Assembly (NCBI GenBank): GCA_024449915.1
Contig: JAMZAV010001442.1
Coordinates: forward strand, 62,001-126,000
Source: Sweltsa coloradensis
Taxonomy: Eukaryota > Arthropoda > Insecta > Plecoptera > Chloroperlidae
Length of the DNA stretch: 64,000 nucleotides
Reading direction: 5' to 3'
Part shown: piece by piece, positions 30,231 through 44,708 of the stretch
Position numbering within the stretch: position 1 is the first letter of the stretch
How the letters are laid out: each line of letters starts with the position of its first letter
The notes under the pieces: generated by a model
The model's input: the letters and a program-made list of their open reading frames with translations, nothing else
The model's database searches: none
Told to the model about the DNA's origin: nothing
Program-made: the position numbers and the translations under genes

Positions 30231-33200
30231 TCATGGGAAAAAATATGTTGTTTACTTTTCTTTGTTCGTTCGCTCTTGCTCGTAATCGGCCGGTCAAACG
30301 ATTGCTTCAGGGAATCTTCGAAATATTTGAACCTATACCTGCCACGTTTTTATTGCAAATGACAAATAACTATCGCGACATTCGCACGTTCCGATATTCT
30401 TTAAGATTTTACCGTTTCTTTGCTTCCCATGCAAACAAGCACTTCTAGTTAAAATCGCAGTAACTTATAGTTCAAACATCGCGTATAAAATTATTGTATA
30501 TAATATATATTGACAAATTGCTCAACGTACTAAAAACGCTTATCCGTCAACGCAACTGTGTAAAACGTTTCCAAATCACAGTGAAAGACAATTACATTAT
30601 TTTGTCATTTGGTGTGAAAACATACGTAGTAACTTGTATACTGTAGTAAAACTTCTAACTGTAGATGAAAACCACGGACATCTCGATCGTGCTAAAAAAC
30701 GCTTAGGAATCGGGTTTCGCAACGTTGGGTCGAGCGTTTTCAACAGGTTACGGAACATAAAAAGTACCTTGATTTTCTCTAGCTTCGACCAACCCTCGCG
30801 GTCGCTGCCGCATGACTAAGTTAGTACGGCGCCCTTTACTCGTCGTGTTAATGGCGGGTTATCAAAATATGTGGTTCGTTGATAGTCATCGAAATTGCAG
30901 TGAAACAAGGTATTATTACGTCGGCTTGAGGGAAGGTTGGGCCTCGAGTCGAACAGCCATGTTCTCGTGTTTATGCATACGAGGCACTATAGATGATAAT
31001 GCGGAGCGATTAGAGGTGATCATGGTGGTTGGGTATAGATCTACCGACACCACAAGAGCCCAGGTCAAAACGGACGAGTCGAAGTTGACTTGAATAAAGG
31101 TGATGCGCGAACCCATAGTGAACCGTATAGAGCAAATGGGAGGTAGAGATGTACTTTCTACGGTGCAGAATTGAGTATAATTGCATTTGAATATGTTGGT
31201 TTGGTTTGTCTGTTCATCGTATCGTAGGCATCCCAATTCCTTAATCGACAGCTTCAATTCAAACATGAATTCGAAAGACGCGAGTCCGACAATACTTGGG
31301 GTTGGTTTGATATCACCCTTTGAATGCACGCACCACGGGTGTCTCTTGGGATGCAATTAACGTAGTATTATTTTGCTTGAGCCAGGATGAAAATGATTTT
31401 CGTTTCTATTTCGGATCTTCTTGTATAAGTGAAATGCAAACGAGAAAATGGAAATGCTAAACAGTATATAATATTATTATGATGCAGATGTTTGAGGTAG
31501 AGATTTGTTTTGAGGGTAAAAGCGTGGTATTGTGTTGTACCCTTGCCTCAGTTGCGGAGAATCTGATTCTGTTGGCAAAACGTTGGAATGCGCTGGGTGC
31601 TTTAAAGTTTAAACTATGTTTCGAAAACGATTATTAACATACCTGAATCCTCCGCCTCAGTTCAAGTGTTCGTCTCGATTACTATTTACTTTGGTTTACA
31701 TACGAGTATTTAGGAATTAAAACCACTTGCGGCAATCAATTTGCCGCCCTGAAAAAGAGTTTCATCAATTGTAGCCTATAATCCGCACGGCGCACGGGGC
31801 GGAAGCCACAAATAGATTCAATTCTTAAAGTTTGTATTCAGTGTTTTCAGTCGAGTCTCCAAATCAAAGCCGTTCATCACACTGTTAACACACTAATAAC
31901 CCCATTGTAATATTGCTTGTAAAGCTGTATTGTAATTTACGGGAAGTTAAACGGCGAGAGTGCGGCCTAGCATGATTGAATGAGTGTGTTTAAGTAATTT
32001 AATTTGACAGCTCCTATTGTGCTCAAGTTAGTTGGGTCCGCTTCATCTGCATGGATAACAAGAGGTTCCTAGTCACGCACGCTACAAGATACACCATAAC
32101 CAACCAACCAACAAGGTGCTAGAAGTTTGTCAAAGTCTGGCAGTAGGGTCGGGATCATACCAGTGGCGTACCGGTGTGTTTCTCTTGCCCCCAGATGTTT
32201 TGAGTCGCGAGCGGAGGAGTTAAGAGCCCCCCCCCCTGCCAGTCTCCGATGGTTGCTATTCATAACAAATATCAGCTGGTTCGCTCTCGCACCTTATCCA
32301 TCACCCCTCCTCAGTCCCAAGGTTACTGGAGGTGCAAGTCTAAGATTTATCGAATTGCCAGCCGGCCGGCTAGCTTAATTCCTTCTGGTGGGACATTGGT
32401 CTAACACGGGGAAGGAGCCAGAAATTAAATCAAGATGTATTATAATATAATTTATTCGGGTAGGGTTCATACAAAGCATTGTACCATAGGGCCTATGGAT
32501 CGATTTCAGGTACTAAATAAATTGCCTCAGGTTTTCGGGTCGGGTCGGGTCGACCAGGTAGGGAAAAGACGGCTCTTAATACCAGCTAAGATTAACCATG
32601 TGAAAAAATAATGGATTTAATTATACTTTTTAACTTTTATCATTTTTGTATATTCGCTATAAATTAAAAATTTGTTTGGACCGGCACCTCCACCAATAAA
32701 GTACATAAATCCTGGACCGGCACCTCCCTATTTCCTAAAATATGTTATAAAGTTTTTCATTATGCTGAAAAACCAAGTTCCTTTTCATGACCTATCGTTG
32801 ACCATCAGATACCGACCGAAATTAAGGACCCGTCACTATATTTATTCAACAGACTTTATTAGTACCCTAACTTGTTTTTATGGTTTTACTGCGAAATGAA
32901 TAGGATAAGTTCGTGTTTATTATTTTGTTCAAGCGAGACTATTATATAAGTACATGCACAAACAAAAACCCAGTATTTTGGGTATATTTGGGGTAAAAAT
33001 ACGATAAGTTGCCAAAGGGGATAAAATGTTCAAATTTTGCAAACTTTGCACACAACATAGCTTATAAAGCAAGTGTGTATTGCAATAATTATAGATGAAG
33101 TTAAAGTTAATCGTTCTCAGTCGTTAGTGTCTTTCTCAGAATTACTAGTGATACAACCTCAGTTAGTATTCTATAAATAGAATTGTGCTGTGATAAATTA

Positions 33201-34590
33201 GAATGTACATAAAGCATTGCCTAATAAAACGAGCGTTCTGTTTGATGTTAGCGGTGTTGTTTTTGCCGGGAATTTTCATATTTAATGAGATCAACCCGTT
33301 GTTGGTTACAACACGGGCCAGCTAGGTATATCGCGAGGAAACGCATGCAGTCAGTCAGCTAGTTGCCGCCGCGTCTACGCCACCCCCTCTGGCGCCGCAC
33401 GGCCACGACGTCCGACACGCGATGCCATCGATCTCGCTGCACATGCAAGGACTTGACCCCGATGACGAGGATGACGATCACCTGTGTGAACCTGGACGCC
33501 GCGAGGGACAACCGGGATAAAAATAGACGACCCGCTTTCACCCGCGAGACGCGTAGTCTACCCCTGGTGAGATGAGCTCACTGCCATCGGCACCTTAGGA
33601 AAATTGTACCAAGGGTTAAAACTTTAATCGTTCCGAAACTCCACATCAACATGATTGTCATGGAATACTAATTTGAATTTGGCAGGTTGATATCACCAAT
33701 GATGTCACTGAAATCGAACATGTCATGCTAAGACGATTGACGATTGATTGTTTAGAAACAATTTAGCGTCGTTAATAGTTTTGTGAAAACAAATTTAGCA
33801 TGTTCTGAAATTCTAATTTTAAAGTTTATAATGAATGTAATTAATCATTCATTTGTTGGAAAATGTGTACAGAAACCATGGGAAATCGTATATTAATAAA
33901 ATAACCGTTGTGAATTTGACTGCCCCTAAAAATTAATAGAGAGTACCCCTGCTAAATGAAGGTAGAAGATATCTACTGAGACTCCGGCATGAGCAATTCC
34001 CGCTGAAAGATAAATTACACCAGTGTGTAACGTGGAGAACAGGAAGATCTGTATTTTGCGGGACGTTTGATCACCCTAGCAAAAGAGTATAATTCCATTT
34101 TGCAATAGTAGCGAGCGGTCTAGGTGAGGATACACAAGCTATGGCTACGCCACTGGCCAGATAGCGTTATAGAGTTTAATTAGCACTCAGTCGAGCTCGA
34201 CGTGTCACTGGCTCAATCAGCTGTCGTTAGCTCGCTCGCTGAACCAGTATGACTCCTTGAACTATGTACTGACTAGCAGAATACCAAGTTATGCTCATTA
34301 CACCTTATTGTCGAGCAGAATTACCAAGCTATGCACATCACACGTCTTGGATTGCTGAGCAATAAGGCGAAGTCGTGCCCACCTCGCTCCATTTTATTTT
34401 TTAATAATACCAAGGGGCTTAAGTTCATCTGGGATATATTAGGGATACATACATTTCTTCATCCACGGGCTAGTTGGATATTGATGGAAAACAAACCAGA
34501 AATTGCAAAATCCATCTCATCTGGGTATTGGAACCGTGAAATTGTGACAAGTAGATAATGTATCGTAACGACTTGAAATGTACCCGCCTC
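30231..34590. other. Intron stretch without recognised gene
   Basis: Mixed composition. A hAT-like left end (CAGTGGCGTACC at 32161) and an unrelated hAT-like right end (GGCTACGCCACTG at 34144) are present but their flanks do not match, so they are separate relics. Two copies of GGACCGGCACCTCC lie at 32678 and 32714. A CpG-rich patch lies at 33360-33570. Nothing coding recognised. Confidence 0.45.
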
Positions 34591-34623
34591 CTGACGTCAC
34601 GAGGCAACATGGCGGAATTAGTT

Positions 34624-35432
34624 GGTATAAATCCTCATTTCGCAAGTTGACGCCTGCTTCACGGCGCAACACTTATCACGCTCTAACTTTTATTCTATTC
34701 ATTATTTGGACAATATTTAAATGAATAATATTTAGCAAATATATCATTCTTTGTAATAGCGATTATTTCGATTTTTTGACACAGTCGTTAGCTTGTTATA
34801 ACAATGTACGCATCATACATGTGAAAATTATCAATGACTAAAGTTTTCTCAATAATTTATTTGACAAAAAACTACTGATCGGATTTCGACAAGACCTCTT
34901 TAAAAATATGCATCAGACTGTTTAGACAAGAAATAAACTAACTTTCTAGATAGAAAGTGCACTGAACGAAACTTTGCAGCATAGAGTAATATGCAGGGTA
35001 TGTGTTTTTTATCTCAAATACGCACTCTTGACGTGCGGATGAGCCGTGAAAAAGTGCACGCTGCATATTACTCTATGCTGTAAATTTTCGTTCAGTGCAC
35101 ATTCTATCTAGAAAGTTAGTATATTTCTTGTCTAAACAGTCTGATGCATTTTTACAAAGAATTCTTGTCTAAATCCGATCAGTAGTTTTTTGTCAAATTA
35201 ATTAATGAGAAAACTTAAGTCATTGATAATTTTCACTTGTGTGATGCGTACATTGTTATAACAAGCTAACGACTTTGTCAAAAAAATCGAAATAATCGCT
35301 ATTACAAGGAATGATATGTTTGCTAAATATTATTCATTTGTATTGTCCAAATAATGAATAGAATAAAAGTTAGAGCATGATAAGTGATGCGCCGTTAAGC
35401 AGGCGCCAACTTGCGAAATGAGGATTTATACC
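34624..35432. repeat. Large foldback element (809 bp)
   Basis: Arms of about 370 bp (34624-34996 and 35063-35432), reverse complementary with roughly 95% identity by eye, around a 66-bp loop. The ends are GGTATAAATCCTCATTTCGC and its complement. Differences are scattered single bases and 1-2 bp gaps, so it is a genuine diverged inverted repeat. Target duplication not resolved. No coding. Confidence 0.9.
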
Positions 35433-35963
35433 CAATACTATAGTCACGTGACCTATCGATCGTTTTAAGCTCCGCCCATTTCGAGTCGTCAATTGTGACA
35501 TTTTGTAGAGAGCTTACAATAATGCATTTGTATTTTATCTGGTGAGAAAGGATTTATTTTTTTTAGGCAGAGCATAAAGATGTACAGTATTGATGTTCCA
35601 ATGCATTTCTAATATATTCAATTTTATTTTATGGTGCTGAATACTCAAAATGGGATTTCAATTTAAATGACGTTTTTGCCACTTTAATGGCACCCACTAA
35701 AACAGTGAGATAGTAGCCTCACTGTTATATGTTAGCCGAGATGCCCTCAGTAATGACAACCCGCGGTGTAGAGAGAGAACAGACTCGGATGTCGAAATGA
35801 TTGCATTGTAAAGAGCCACGGGGGTGGGTCTTCGATCAATAGTGTGCATGTGTAGCATCGATCCATTTATCACGAGGAGGATCTAGTATGTATGGCATGA
35901 CGAGGACAGGTTCCCCTCCCGCGTACGCTACGTAACGACTAACTGATAGCGGGGAAGTTACGG

Positions 35964-36437
35964 TGTTTGGTCTTCCCGCGTGCTCACGCCAACTCGCGGG
36001 ACCGGCACCTCCACCAAATGTCTATCTCTGTTTCCAAACTCCTTCTCTTGTTCCGACAATGTTTGGTCTTCCCGCGTGCTCACGCCAACTCGCGGGACCG
36101 GCACCTCCACCAAATGTCTGTCTATGTTTCCAAACTCCTCTTGTTCCGACGATGTTTGGTCTTCCCGCGTGCTCACGCCAACTCGCGGGACCGGCACCTC
36201 CACCAAATGTCTATCTCTGTTTCCAGACTCCTTCTCTTGTTCCGACATGTTTGGTCTTCCCGCGTGCTCACGCCAACTCGCGGGACCGGCACCTCCACCA
36301 AATGTCTATCTCTGTTTCCAAACTCCTTCTCTTGTTCCGACATGTTTGGTCTTCCCGCGTGCTACGCCAAACTCCGCGGGACCGGCACCTCGACCAAACG
36401 TCTATCTCTGCTTCCAAACTCCTTCTCTTGTTCGGCT
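35964..36437. repeat. 95-bp minisatellite, five units
   Basis: Units start with TGTTTGGTCTTCCCGCGTGC at 35964, 36060, 36153, 36248 and 36343 (lengths about 96, 93, 95, 95 and 95). Each contains GGGACCGGCACCTCCACCAA, a word also found elsewhere in the window. Because 95 is not a multiple of three and the unit lacks stops, three forward and one reverse frame stay open through it. These are by-products and not genes. The last unit is the most divergent. Confidence 0.97.
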
Positions 36438-36440
36438 TTT

Positions 36441-37884
36441 ATTAGAATAGGTGGGTGCAATGTTTGATACGAGTGCTGTCATCGTTTTTAACATTATGAG
36501 GCAAATCACAAAAAATAATTGGCATAACAACAAGTTGTTGGTCGAAAGATAATTTGATGAGAGTGAAAATGATTTAGAATTTTGTTTTTACAGCTACACC
36601 CACCCGTCATTTACCAACGAATCCATCACCCCTCTCTTTTCGACGTTCATTACAATAAATAACAGGCTAGCCGACATGGTTCGGCTTCTTGCTATTCAGC
36701 CTGGGCTCTTCTCGTACGATACAACCCCCATCATTGCTTTGCTCCATGCCAAACCAACCCTTCGTTCTATCTACCGCATCATCAATTTTCCCAATGCTTT
36801 CCCGAACAAAGTACCCCATCCAACCAAGCCAAGCACTGATTCGATCACCTGTTCAAGCACTTCACCATTCATTGAGATAACACTGCCTGTTATTCTGTCT
36901 CCCCTCTCAAATATCATTTCGTTCAGCTCTCAAACATGGCTCAAATAACCTATCCATCAACATCTTCAGCCCATCATCATCGCCTTCTCGCTCGACGCGT
37001 GATTCCTTTAGAAATGAATCGAAACACAGATTGAACATGAAGCCACGACCTCCATCTGGTATTCAACACGTCCCACATCACGCGAACACCGTTCCCATCT
37101 CACTCAATACACCTCGCCTTCCTGTCTTCCGTCACAATAAGCTCTCTGTTTACTCGATTATTAATTGCAGGAAACGGCGGTTTCTATCTGCTATCTCTCA
37201 CAATTACGATAATTTGTAATTATTCTCTGCAAACAATGTAATTATTTACTGCATATTTGTTTTTCCTTGAACAACGTAGTGATGGCCTTGGCTATTATAG
37301 TAGAGAGTAAATATTCTTCCTAAACAGTGAGGCCTATACTATGTATCGCCAAAAGAAAATTAATGACATAGTAGGTTGTATTTTTGGTTGCTAGTCTGTA
37401 TTTCTCCTCGTCGTCGGTCCTTTTCGTGCAAACGAATAAAGTTTTCAATTTTCATTTCTAAAAACAACATAGCATGAGAAAATAGTGTCGCGACCTTGCA
37501 AGATTCGCTGTGCTTGATATTATTTATATAATATGAAGTAGTTCTAATGATAATCTGACTCTGCGTGTTATTACTTTCAACTCGTGTTCTGAAGTTTTCC
37601 AATCCAACCACGCTAACTAAATCGGTACTTATATTTAACCGTTATCATTCACTAAATACAAATACAACCTCAGCTAGAGTATATTTCAGCAGTTCGCAAT
37701 GGTCACTTACGAAGTGTAGAAAACCAGGTTTTTACGCAGAACGCAGAGGTAAAGTCTGAATCACTTGGAGGCTCTATCGTTTGTCCTACCGGTTTGTGGT
37801 TTGCACCAAAATGAAAATGTCACATAAGAATGTGTTATGCGTAATCAAATCACATTTGTCAAATATTTCTCACTTTTCTTATTC
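36441..37884. other. Intron stretch without recognised gene
   Basis: Open frames at 36676-36948 and 37031-37219 overlap in different phases, lack recognisable domains and have no splice context that I trust. Otherwise AT-rich. Confidence 0.45.
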
Positions 37885-38420
37885 ACTGACTGTTTGGCCA
37901 CAATCTATCTAAATTTGTTTGACTTTATTTTGAAATGTATATTTTTATATACATTCTATTAGGCAGTGTTTGAAAGCTGTTGTTTTTCAGTTTTTTTTTA
38001 AATGTATTGTTGTATTTTTACCATGGCAGTTTTCCATACGTGTGTTTCATCTTTGTGTCTTTCAATAAATCATTATTAAGTTGAATTAACTCGCATTATA
38101 TTACCACATTTCATTCCTCTGGAATATTAACAACATTTATTGGTCATCCGGCCCGGAGGACCAATAAATGTTGCTAATATTCCAGAGGAATGCAATGTGG
38201 TAATATAATGCGAGTTAATTCAACTTAATAATGTTTTATTGAAAGACACAAAGATGAAACACACGTATGGAAAACTGCCATGGTAAAAATACAACAATAC
38301 ATTAATTGAAGAAACTGAAAAACAACAGCTTTCAAACACTGCCTAATAGAATGTATATAAAAATATACATTTCAAAATAAAGTCAAACAACTTAGATAGA
38401 TTGTGGCCAAACACTGACTG
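37885..38420. repeat. Near-perfect palindrome (536 bp)
   Basis: Two ~260-bp arms meet around 38150 with almost no loop (GGTCATCCGGCCCGGAGGACC). Words such as AATGTATATTTTTATATACA and GCAGTTTTCCATACGTGTGT are mirrored. Arms differ by few bases and one AT-rich indel near 38000/38310. Such short-loop palindromes are unstable, so it is either a very recent foldback insertion or a cloning/assembly effect. Confidence 0.92.
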
Positions 38421-41400
38421 TAAATATGCCACCAAACAGTTAATTTGTAATTTTGTGTTCGATACAATTATTTGAAATGTAAAAATGTGGTCTGATAGCA
38501 AGTAGGAACATGCTTTCTGAACATAGCAACATCCTTTCTGAACAACCTTTAAAAAAAATGCAGGTTTTTCGGATGAAAATTTAAAGGTTAAAAGGCGGTC
38601 TAGACTGTTTGTGTTATTAGCTTGATTTGACGATCAAGCATATTTTAAATGGCCATTTAACATTGTAAAACAGTTGCCCGAGCTCGGCAAACAGTCTTAT
38701 GGAAGGAACGTGCTGTATAACTACAGACTGCGTTATCGGGTGGTGGGTGACTAAGGACACCGCAGCCATGTGAACAGGGAAATCCGACCAGAAATGACGT
38801 AATAGGATGATCTCGTACGATGATGACGTATACTAGACTTGTGTAAGATTATTCATTATAAATCCACTTGAAGATAGGCGCGTATATTATGAACGCTGCT
38901 ATAGTGCTGTAGTACTGGTGTGGATGTACTCCCACACGTCACGTGACGTCTGTAGAAGAGACGCGAACTCTTTTGTTAATTTGCTGATCCGGAATTATCT
39001 TTGTGAGAACATTTCACTAAAATTCGGTCACTTTACCGTTTGTTCAGGGACGTTGGGCTGACGTATTTGTTTGTCAACATTGTCCCTTTGAACGTCGTTG
39101 AGCTCGGAATAAAACATTTGCCCTCGAGTGTTCCACTTGTCCAGGCGTGACACAGTATCCGTCCTCTTTATCCGTTTATCCTCCGTTCTGTTCGCCAACC
39201 CCTTCTCGTAAGGGGTGGATATAAATCATCTGTCGCCATCTTGTTCGGGGGTCATCCATCGCAGATGTGAACACGGTGGAAAATGAAGGAAAGGGCGTTT
39301 TCTTTTCTACTCATGTTATAGAATGCGATAACGTTCATTTCTCAGATGAAGTTTGTTGGGAATTTTGAGATATGTAATGTCGATTTATAAAACGCAACGC
39401 GACCATGAATGTCTTACAACGGGACGGCTCGACATGAAACCTACACATGACACCATGACATGACATGACCGCCTATTATTTCGCTGCTGAGCAATCTTTC
39501 CGTAAGTCAATTGTAGCTTTAATGACATATAGTTGTCACATTTTATACAATTGGTAATTTATTTTACTAAGTATAAAGACATCAACGTGTTTTCCACTTT
39601 TTCCCACTTTCTATTAATCATTCAATCTAACGTCTAGCTACATTAATTTGTGATGTTTAACAAATTATATTACTAAACAATTAAGTGCAAAACTCATTGC
39701 GTCTTTTTATTTTCTGTCGCATCTCAAGATTTAAAAAATGTTCACAAAGGGTTGCACGTTAAACAGTTTACAAAAAATAGTAGGTACATGTTTGGCCATT
39801 ATTTTTGGCATTTACGATGTAAAATATATTTTTAAAACATAACGACGACCAATTTAAAGATAGATTTCCGATCCTCTTCAGATGAATGCACTTTCATATG
39901 CGCCTTCTAGCGAGTTTCTTGTCTTATTCGCTCATCCAATTGGGTAAATATGAAGTACGATTGTATCTTACAATTTAGTAATGTATGCCAAAGAAGTGCA
40001 ATGCAACGATACGAAGGTGAAAGCGGCCTTGCCAGGCGTAATCAGTCTTGTCATTGAGCCGCCCGAGTCAATGGTGGTTGTCCAACTAGTAAGGTTATGA
40101 TTAGATTGGAAGAGGCCCAGGGGTTATTCCAAACTTCTCCGAGACGCCCATCCCCATCCAGATGCTAAATGTTCATAAATATTATAATAGATCGCTTTCT
40201 AGCCGAACTCGTGGCCCAAGCCCCGCATGGAATAACACCATGACTATTTTAGTGAATATACTAGTCTTTTGTCGTCGCAGTCGATGCACGCTTCGCAAGG
40301 CATATGCTACCTACTTACTATATCACGAAAAACAATTGACTGTGTAGCCCGGGACTTTCAGTCGATGGCCTGAAAGGCTGAATGTGCCATGCGATCTATA
40401 AGTAATAACGCGTACAGCTGTTTGAAGACTGAAGAGTGAAGACCAGGGTAGCGAACTCTGTAAACGTTTTCGAGTTCGGTCCAGATAACAAATACGAACA
40501 ACGGTTTTGGGTCTTGGATTCATAATCGCATCTCTCATAGAGTCTTAAGAACTTACAACTATTGTTAACGTCAATTTTTCATTGTTACAATGCGTAATAT
40601 TTCTATGCCGGTATGTGAAGGTACAAAGTAGTTCCCAATTATTTTTTTCAATTCCCAGTTATATGACTGAGTGGGTTGACTCTGAATACGAATTTATTTA
40701 ATTCATTTATAAAATAGGGAGCGAAGCATACCATTGGTATATATTTATTCCAGCGTTAAACTCTCCTTGGAGAAGGTGTAATTCCCCCTTTGGTGATGCT
40801 AGCCTCGTGCCCGTGACCTCCAGGGTCACCTAAAATATTCGGTATCATCCTTATTAAAGGTCAGTGCCAACAAAAAAATACATGTCAATCCGAGGTCACG
40901 TTAGGTTTTTATCGTGAGACCACGCACATACATGCGGACAGAGAAGTGATATTCATACATAATTATATAGGGGAGCTTTGCTCCGTAATAAACAGGTGCT
41001 AAAATCAATTCTCAAATAGGCTCTTTGGTAGCTTTGATTTGAAAACACTTGACGTTGTTTATGCAAATTCAGTATCACTGTCTATTTTTAAACATTCTTA
41101 AAATCAGTTCTGGCTGGGCACACTTTCGTTTTCTGATTCGGGTTCGGGTTCGACTCCCTGCTGCCACATAGTACAACTATTTGCTTATCACACTTTTATG
41201 TCGGCCTACTCCAAGAACCGTTTTACCGAAACCAGAGAAGAAATTGCCTTGGCCGGTGCGCGGCAAGATTATTTCGTCTCTACTCTCTGGCAGGCCGCGT
41301 CTTCCTCGACCCCACGACCCGAACACGTGACATTTCACCTGGATCTCACTTGTCACCCAAACGTCGCCGCTCTCCGAGTTGATGCCCCGCGTTGACTCGA

Positions 41401-44114
41401 ACCCACGGTACTAACAAATTTAACGTGCATAGAGAACGCGAGTTTTATGGTTGACTCCATAAATTTTCGATGCGAAAATACATTTTTCTCGAGCGCGGTG
41501 TTCTTTGTCTGACCCTCTTAACTTTTCAAAACTAAAATCGTCTGGAGTAGGATGAGCTCGAGGCCTAGTCTAACATTATTACGGATCCAATGTAGGAAAT
41601 CGTTGGGGAACTCGGGGTTGGCACTAGTGCAGATATCCGAGCGATGTGAATTACTAGAGGTAGCTATGATAAAACTAAAGTTATTTTAGTAGAATCAGTT
41701 GAACTGTACCAATTTTCGCTATTATAGTTTCTGTAAGCGCGGTAAGATTTTTTTTGCAAAAATGACCTTCCGCAATCACGTCTATTTTAGGTTGGTTTAG
41801 ATTTTGATGGCAGTATAGACATCCCTACATGCAGTATAGACGTCAGAAAGTAACTTATTCGCGGGTCGTAGTCGTAGGTGCGGGTGCCCGTTGTGATTAA
41901 GATTTAGACGCGAAGGAGGTCGACCGTCGACCAAGAATCTTTGTTGAATGTGTTAAAGTGGGGGTAGTTTGAACTAAAATTTATTGGAAGAAGGCTGCGA
42001 GAGTGTATCCCTCAGAGCCGCTGGAAGAACTGTTAGTTACACTGGAAACAGCAGTGACGTTACTACGGTGGGGCGAGGGGGGCACAATTTATATTTTACA
42101 TGAGGTATTTATTGACCTTATATAAATATTGTGTTGCTATTTTTTCATCGGGCCTACATCTTTTATAAGTTTTTTTTTAAAACAAAGTAAATAAATCGTC
42201 AAAATAGTCCCACTCTAAGTATCGCCGACAAATTTCTGGGGCTGTGCGCCCCGGACCTGCATCAACTGGGGAGCTACCCCCCATTGTTCCCAATCGTGTA
42301 CTTTACCCAGGAAATAGCCTATGTATATTTTTTTTGGATTACACCACTGACTGTACCCATGTACACCTTTCGCTGCAGACCATTGATCTTTGGAGGTTGC
42401 AAAAATGTCCCCCCCCCCCCCGAAAAACATAAGCTAGACATTTCGTTTAGATCTCCTTGCGTTTGATTGTGTAAGGTTTGGCTAGCTCCTTTTCAAGTGA
42501 CCGTAGATGTTGGTTGTATTGGGATAGTTGATCGAGGAGTGTCATCGTTTGTTTACAAATTCTCTTGACAGGACCTTGGCGAGACTTTCAGTCAGGATTT
42601 CCGATGGCGTGTATTGAACCTATGACCCCCGAAGTTGAGTCTCGCGTGTAATGAATGAGCTACCTCTACCGTGCCTGCGTAGGAGTGTACCTGAATCGGG
42701 TGCTCTGTATCGGAGCGGTAGCGATAATGGGCTAGTGACTGATTGGATACCTCGTAGATTCAAGTGGACGGAAGTATATTGTCCAATCAATCCCCGATAA
42801 AAACGTCACCTCTGGATCGAAACGTTTCTGCTCAAGTGGGTAGGTATTTCTTGTATGGATCGGCCCTGTATAGGTTCAACAGGTGACAAGAGGATCAACA
42901 GGGCTCATAGAGACTGAGACACCCCCGGTCTCGAATCAATACACGGCATTGCGGGCTTTGCGACACGGCCCGGCTCGCCAAGGTGCACACTGCACGGGCC
43001 TGTTTATTACCGTTGCACATTCACATTCATTATTGCGCTTGGTTCGGCGTTTACGCTACCCATGCTCACCTAGCAACTATTGTATAATGTTCAATCGTTT
43101 CTAATTTCTATCAAATTTGCCTCTTCTGCCTTGAGAACATTATTTGTTTATATGCTTTACATTGAAGTAATTAACTCAATGAGATACCAGTTTGAGTAGA
43201 CCCTTAGTAGTCATTCTGAACGTTATACGTGAACGGTCTTTTAATTTTAAGAATTTACTAGGTTACTCCTTGTAAAAATCAATATTTTTTTAAATTTGAG
43301 TACTTTTCCACTTAAAAATCTACGATCTTATTAGTAGTATTATCTCAACCGTTTTTAGTAAGTGATGCAACTGTTAAAATAATTCGTTATTATTTGGAAT
43401 AAATTTGTAAAATAAAGCTTTGCTCATCCTGAGAGACATTCTTGAACAAAGAACTTTCTCCCTTGCAACAAGTTCTAAACATCAACAAGTTATAACCCTC
43501 GTGGCTTAGCACGGGATTGGCGCTCTCACAAAGGATCCCTACATAGTCTTTGCCGTAGACAAGTAAAACATCGCCAATTTAAACCTTGCAATACTACTCG
43601 TCAAACGATAAAATACCTAATTTCAAAATTTGTGTATAGAGTTGATAAAATGTTAGATTATTATTTTACATTATTATAGTACTTTTAATTTTCAATTGTA
43701 TATTCATGTTTAACTTACTTATTCCTAGTAGTACTGCCAATTTAAAAAATATATTTACATCTCCGTCATGTGAAGATGTTGCAGAACTCTTGGGCAACAA
43801 AACTTACATTTCAAAATGTATTGAGTGGTCGGCATCGCAACTTTCCAGTTTGAATTTTGGGCCGACATAGACGTCACTGAAAGTTGAAACAGGAAACAAT
43901 AGAAGAATTTGAATATCTTTTCGAAGTCGAACCGATTTTGCCTAATTTTCGTTTCCTTCTCTTAACCGACAAATTCCGATAAAGCCGTCATTGTCAACAA
44001 CATCTTACCATGGACCATACCATGGATTTTAATTACTTTTCTTGGTCTCCTAATTACAGTCTCGATATATTCGTCTTAGCGATTCATTGGTTCACATCCC
44101 GTAAGAGAGTATCA
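38421..44114. other. Intron stretch without recognised gene
   Basis: 5.7 kb with no identified element. It has a CACGTCACGTGACGTC cluster at 38936-38951, a C-run at 42408-42421, B-box-like GGGTTCGACTCCC at 41148 and a (A/T)-rich tail-like run near 40690. Several short CpG-rich patches and short open frames have no recognisable domain. Confidence 0.4.
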
Positions 44115-44490
44115 TAGGACATGCGTTTTAGTCAAATTGCTGTTCGCTCGGCCGACTGACACCACAGGTGTTTGAAATTTTGAACATATGTCACGAATGT
44201 GAAAATATAGAGCTCTGCAGTAACACATTTCCATATTTTGTTTTAAAATAATTTATAAAAAATAATTGAGTTTTCACGAGTTTTGATTTTGTTAAAAACT
44301 CCTAAATGTAGGCTACTATATTCGTGATTTTTTTCCTGGCTGATTAAGCAAACATTTTGAAAATCTATGACCGCAGGGCTGTCAATGTATGCTTTATTGA
44401 CAACTTTGCAAAGTTACATATACGTCGGATGCATCTTGGCCGAGCGAATAGCTATTTGCTAACTGCCAAATGTATCCCATTCCCTTTGCT
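44115..44490. mobile_element. ~365-bp TIR element, copy 2
   Basis: The same orientation and structure as 21377-21745: TAGGACATGCGTTTT ... TGTTCGCTCGGCC at the left and GGCCGAGCGAATAGCTATTT at the right. The inverted ends are better preserved here (GCTGTTCGCTCGGCC against GGCCGAGCGAATAGC). No coding. Confidence 0.65.
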
Positions 44491-44708
44491 CATCGCCTAT
44501 TCATCACGATATATCTTCTCGCAGCGCTCGCATCAGAGATCACACAAAACTCGTCACATTACCTTCACGTCACGTGTAAAACAGGGATGTTGAGTTGGAT
44601 AGACGTGCAACACACAGGAACGAACGTAACCCAAACTCGCAACTTTTGTAAAAGGTTCTTACATGAGACACACACTTGTGCACTTCTGGACCACATTTAA
44701 ATACTATA

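Noticed and set aside
32161..34156. hAT element from CAGTGGCGTACC to GGCTACGCCACTG
   Set aside because: The flanking 8-mers (GGATCATAC side, GCCAGATA side) do not match and the spacing is long, so these are two separate relics.
35963..36467. Long overlapping open frames (156-166 codons) on both strands
   Set aside because: They are produced by the stop-free 95-bp minisatellite unit. All phases stay open and the peptides are repeats of the same unit.
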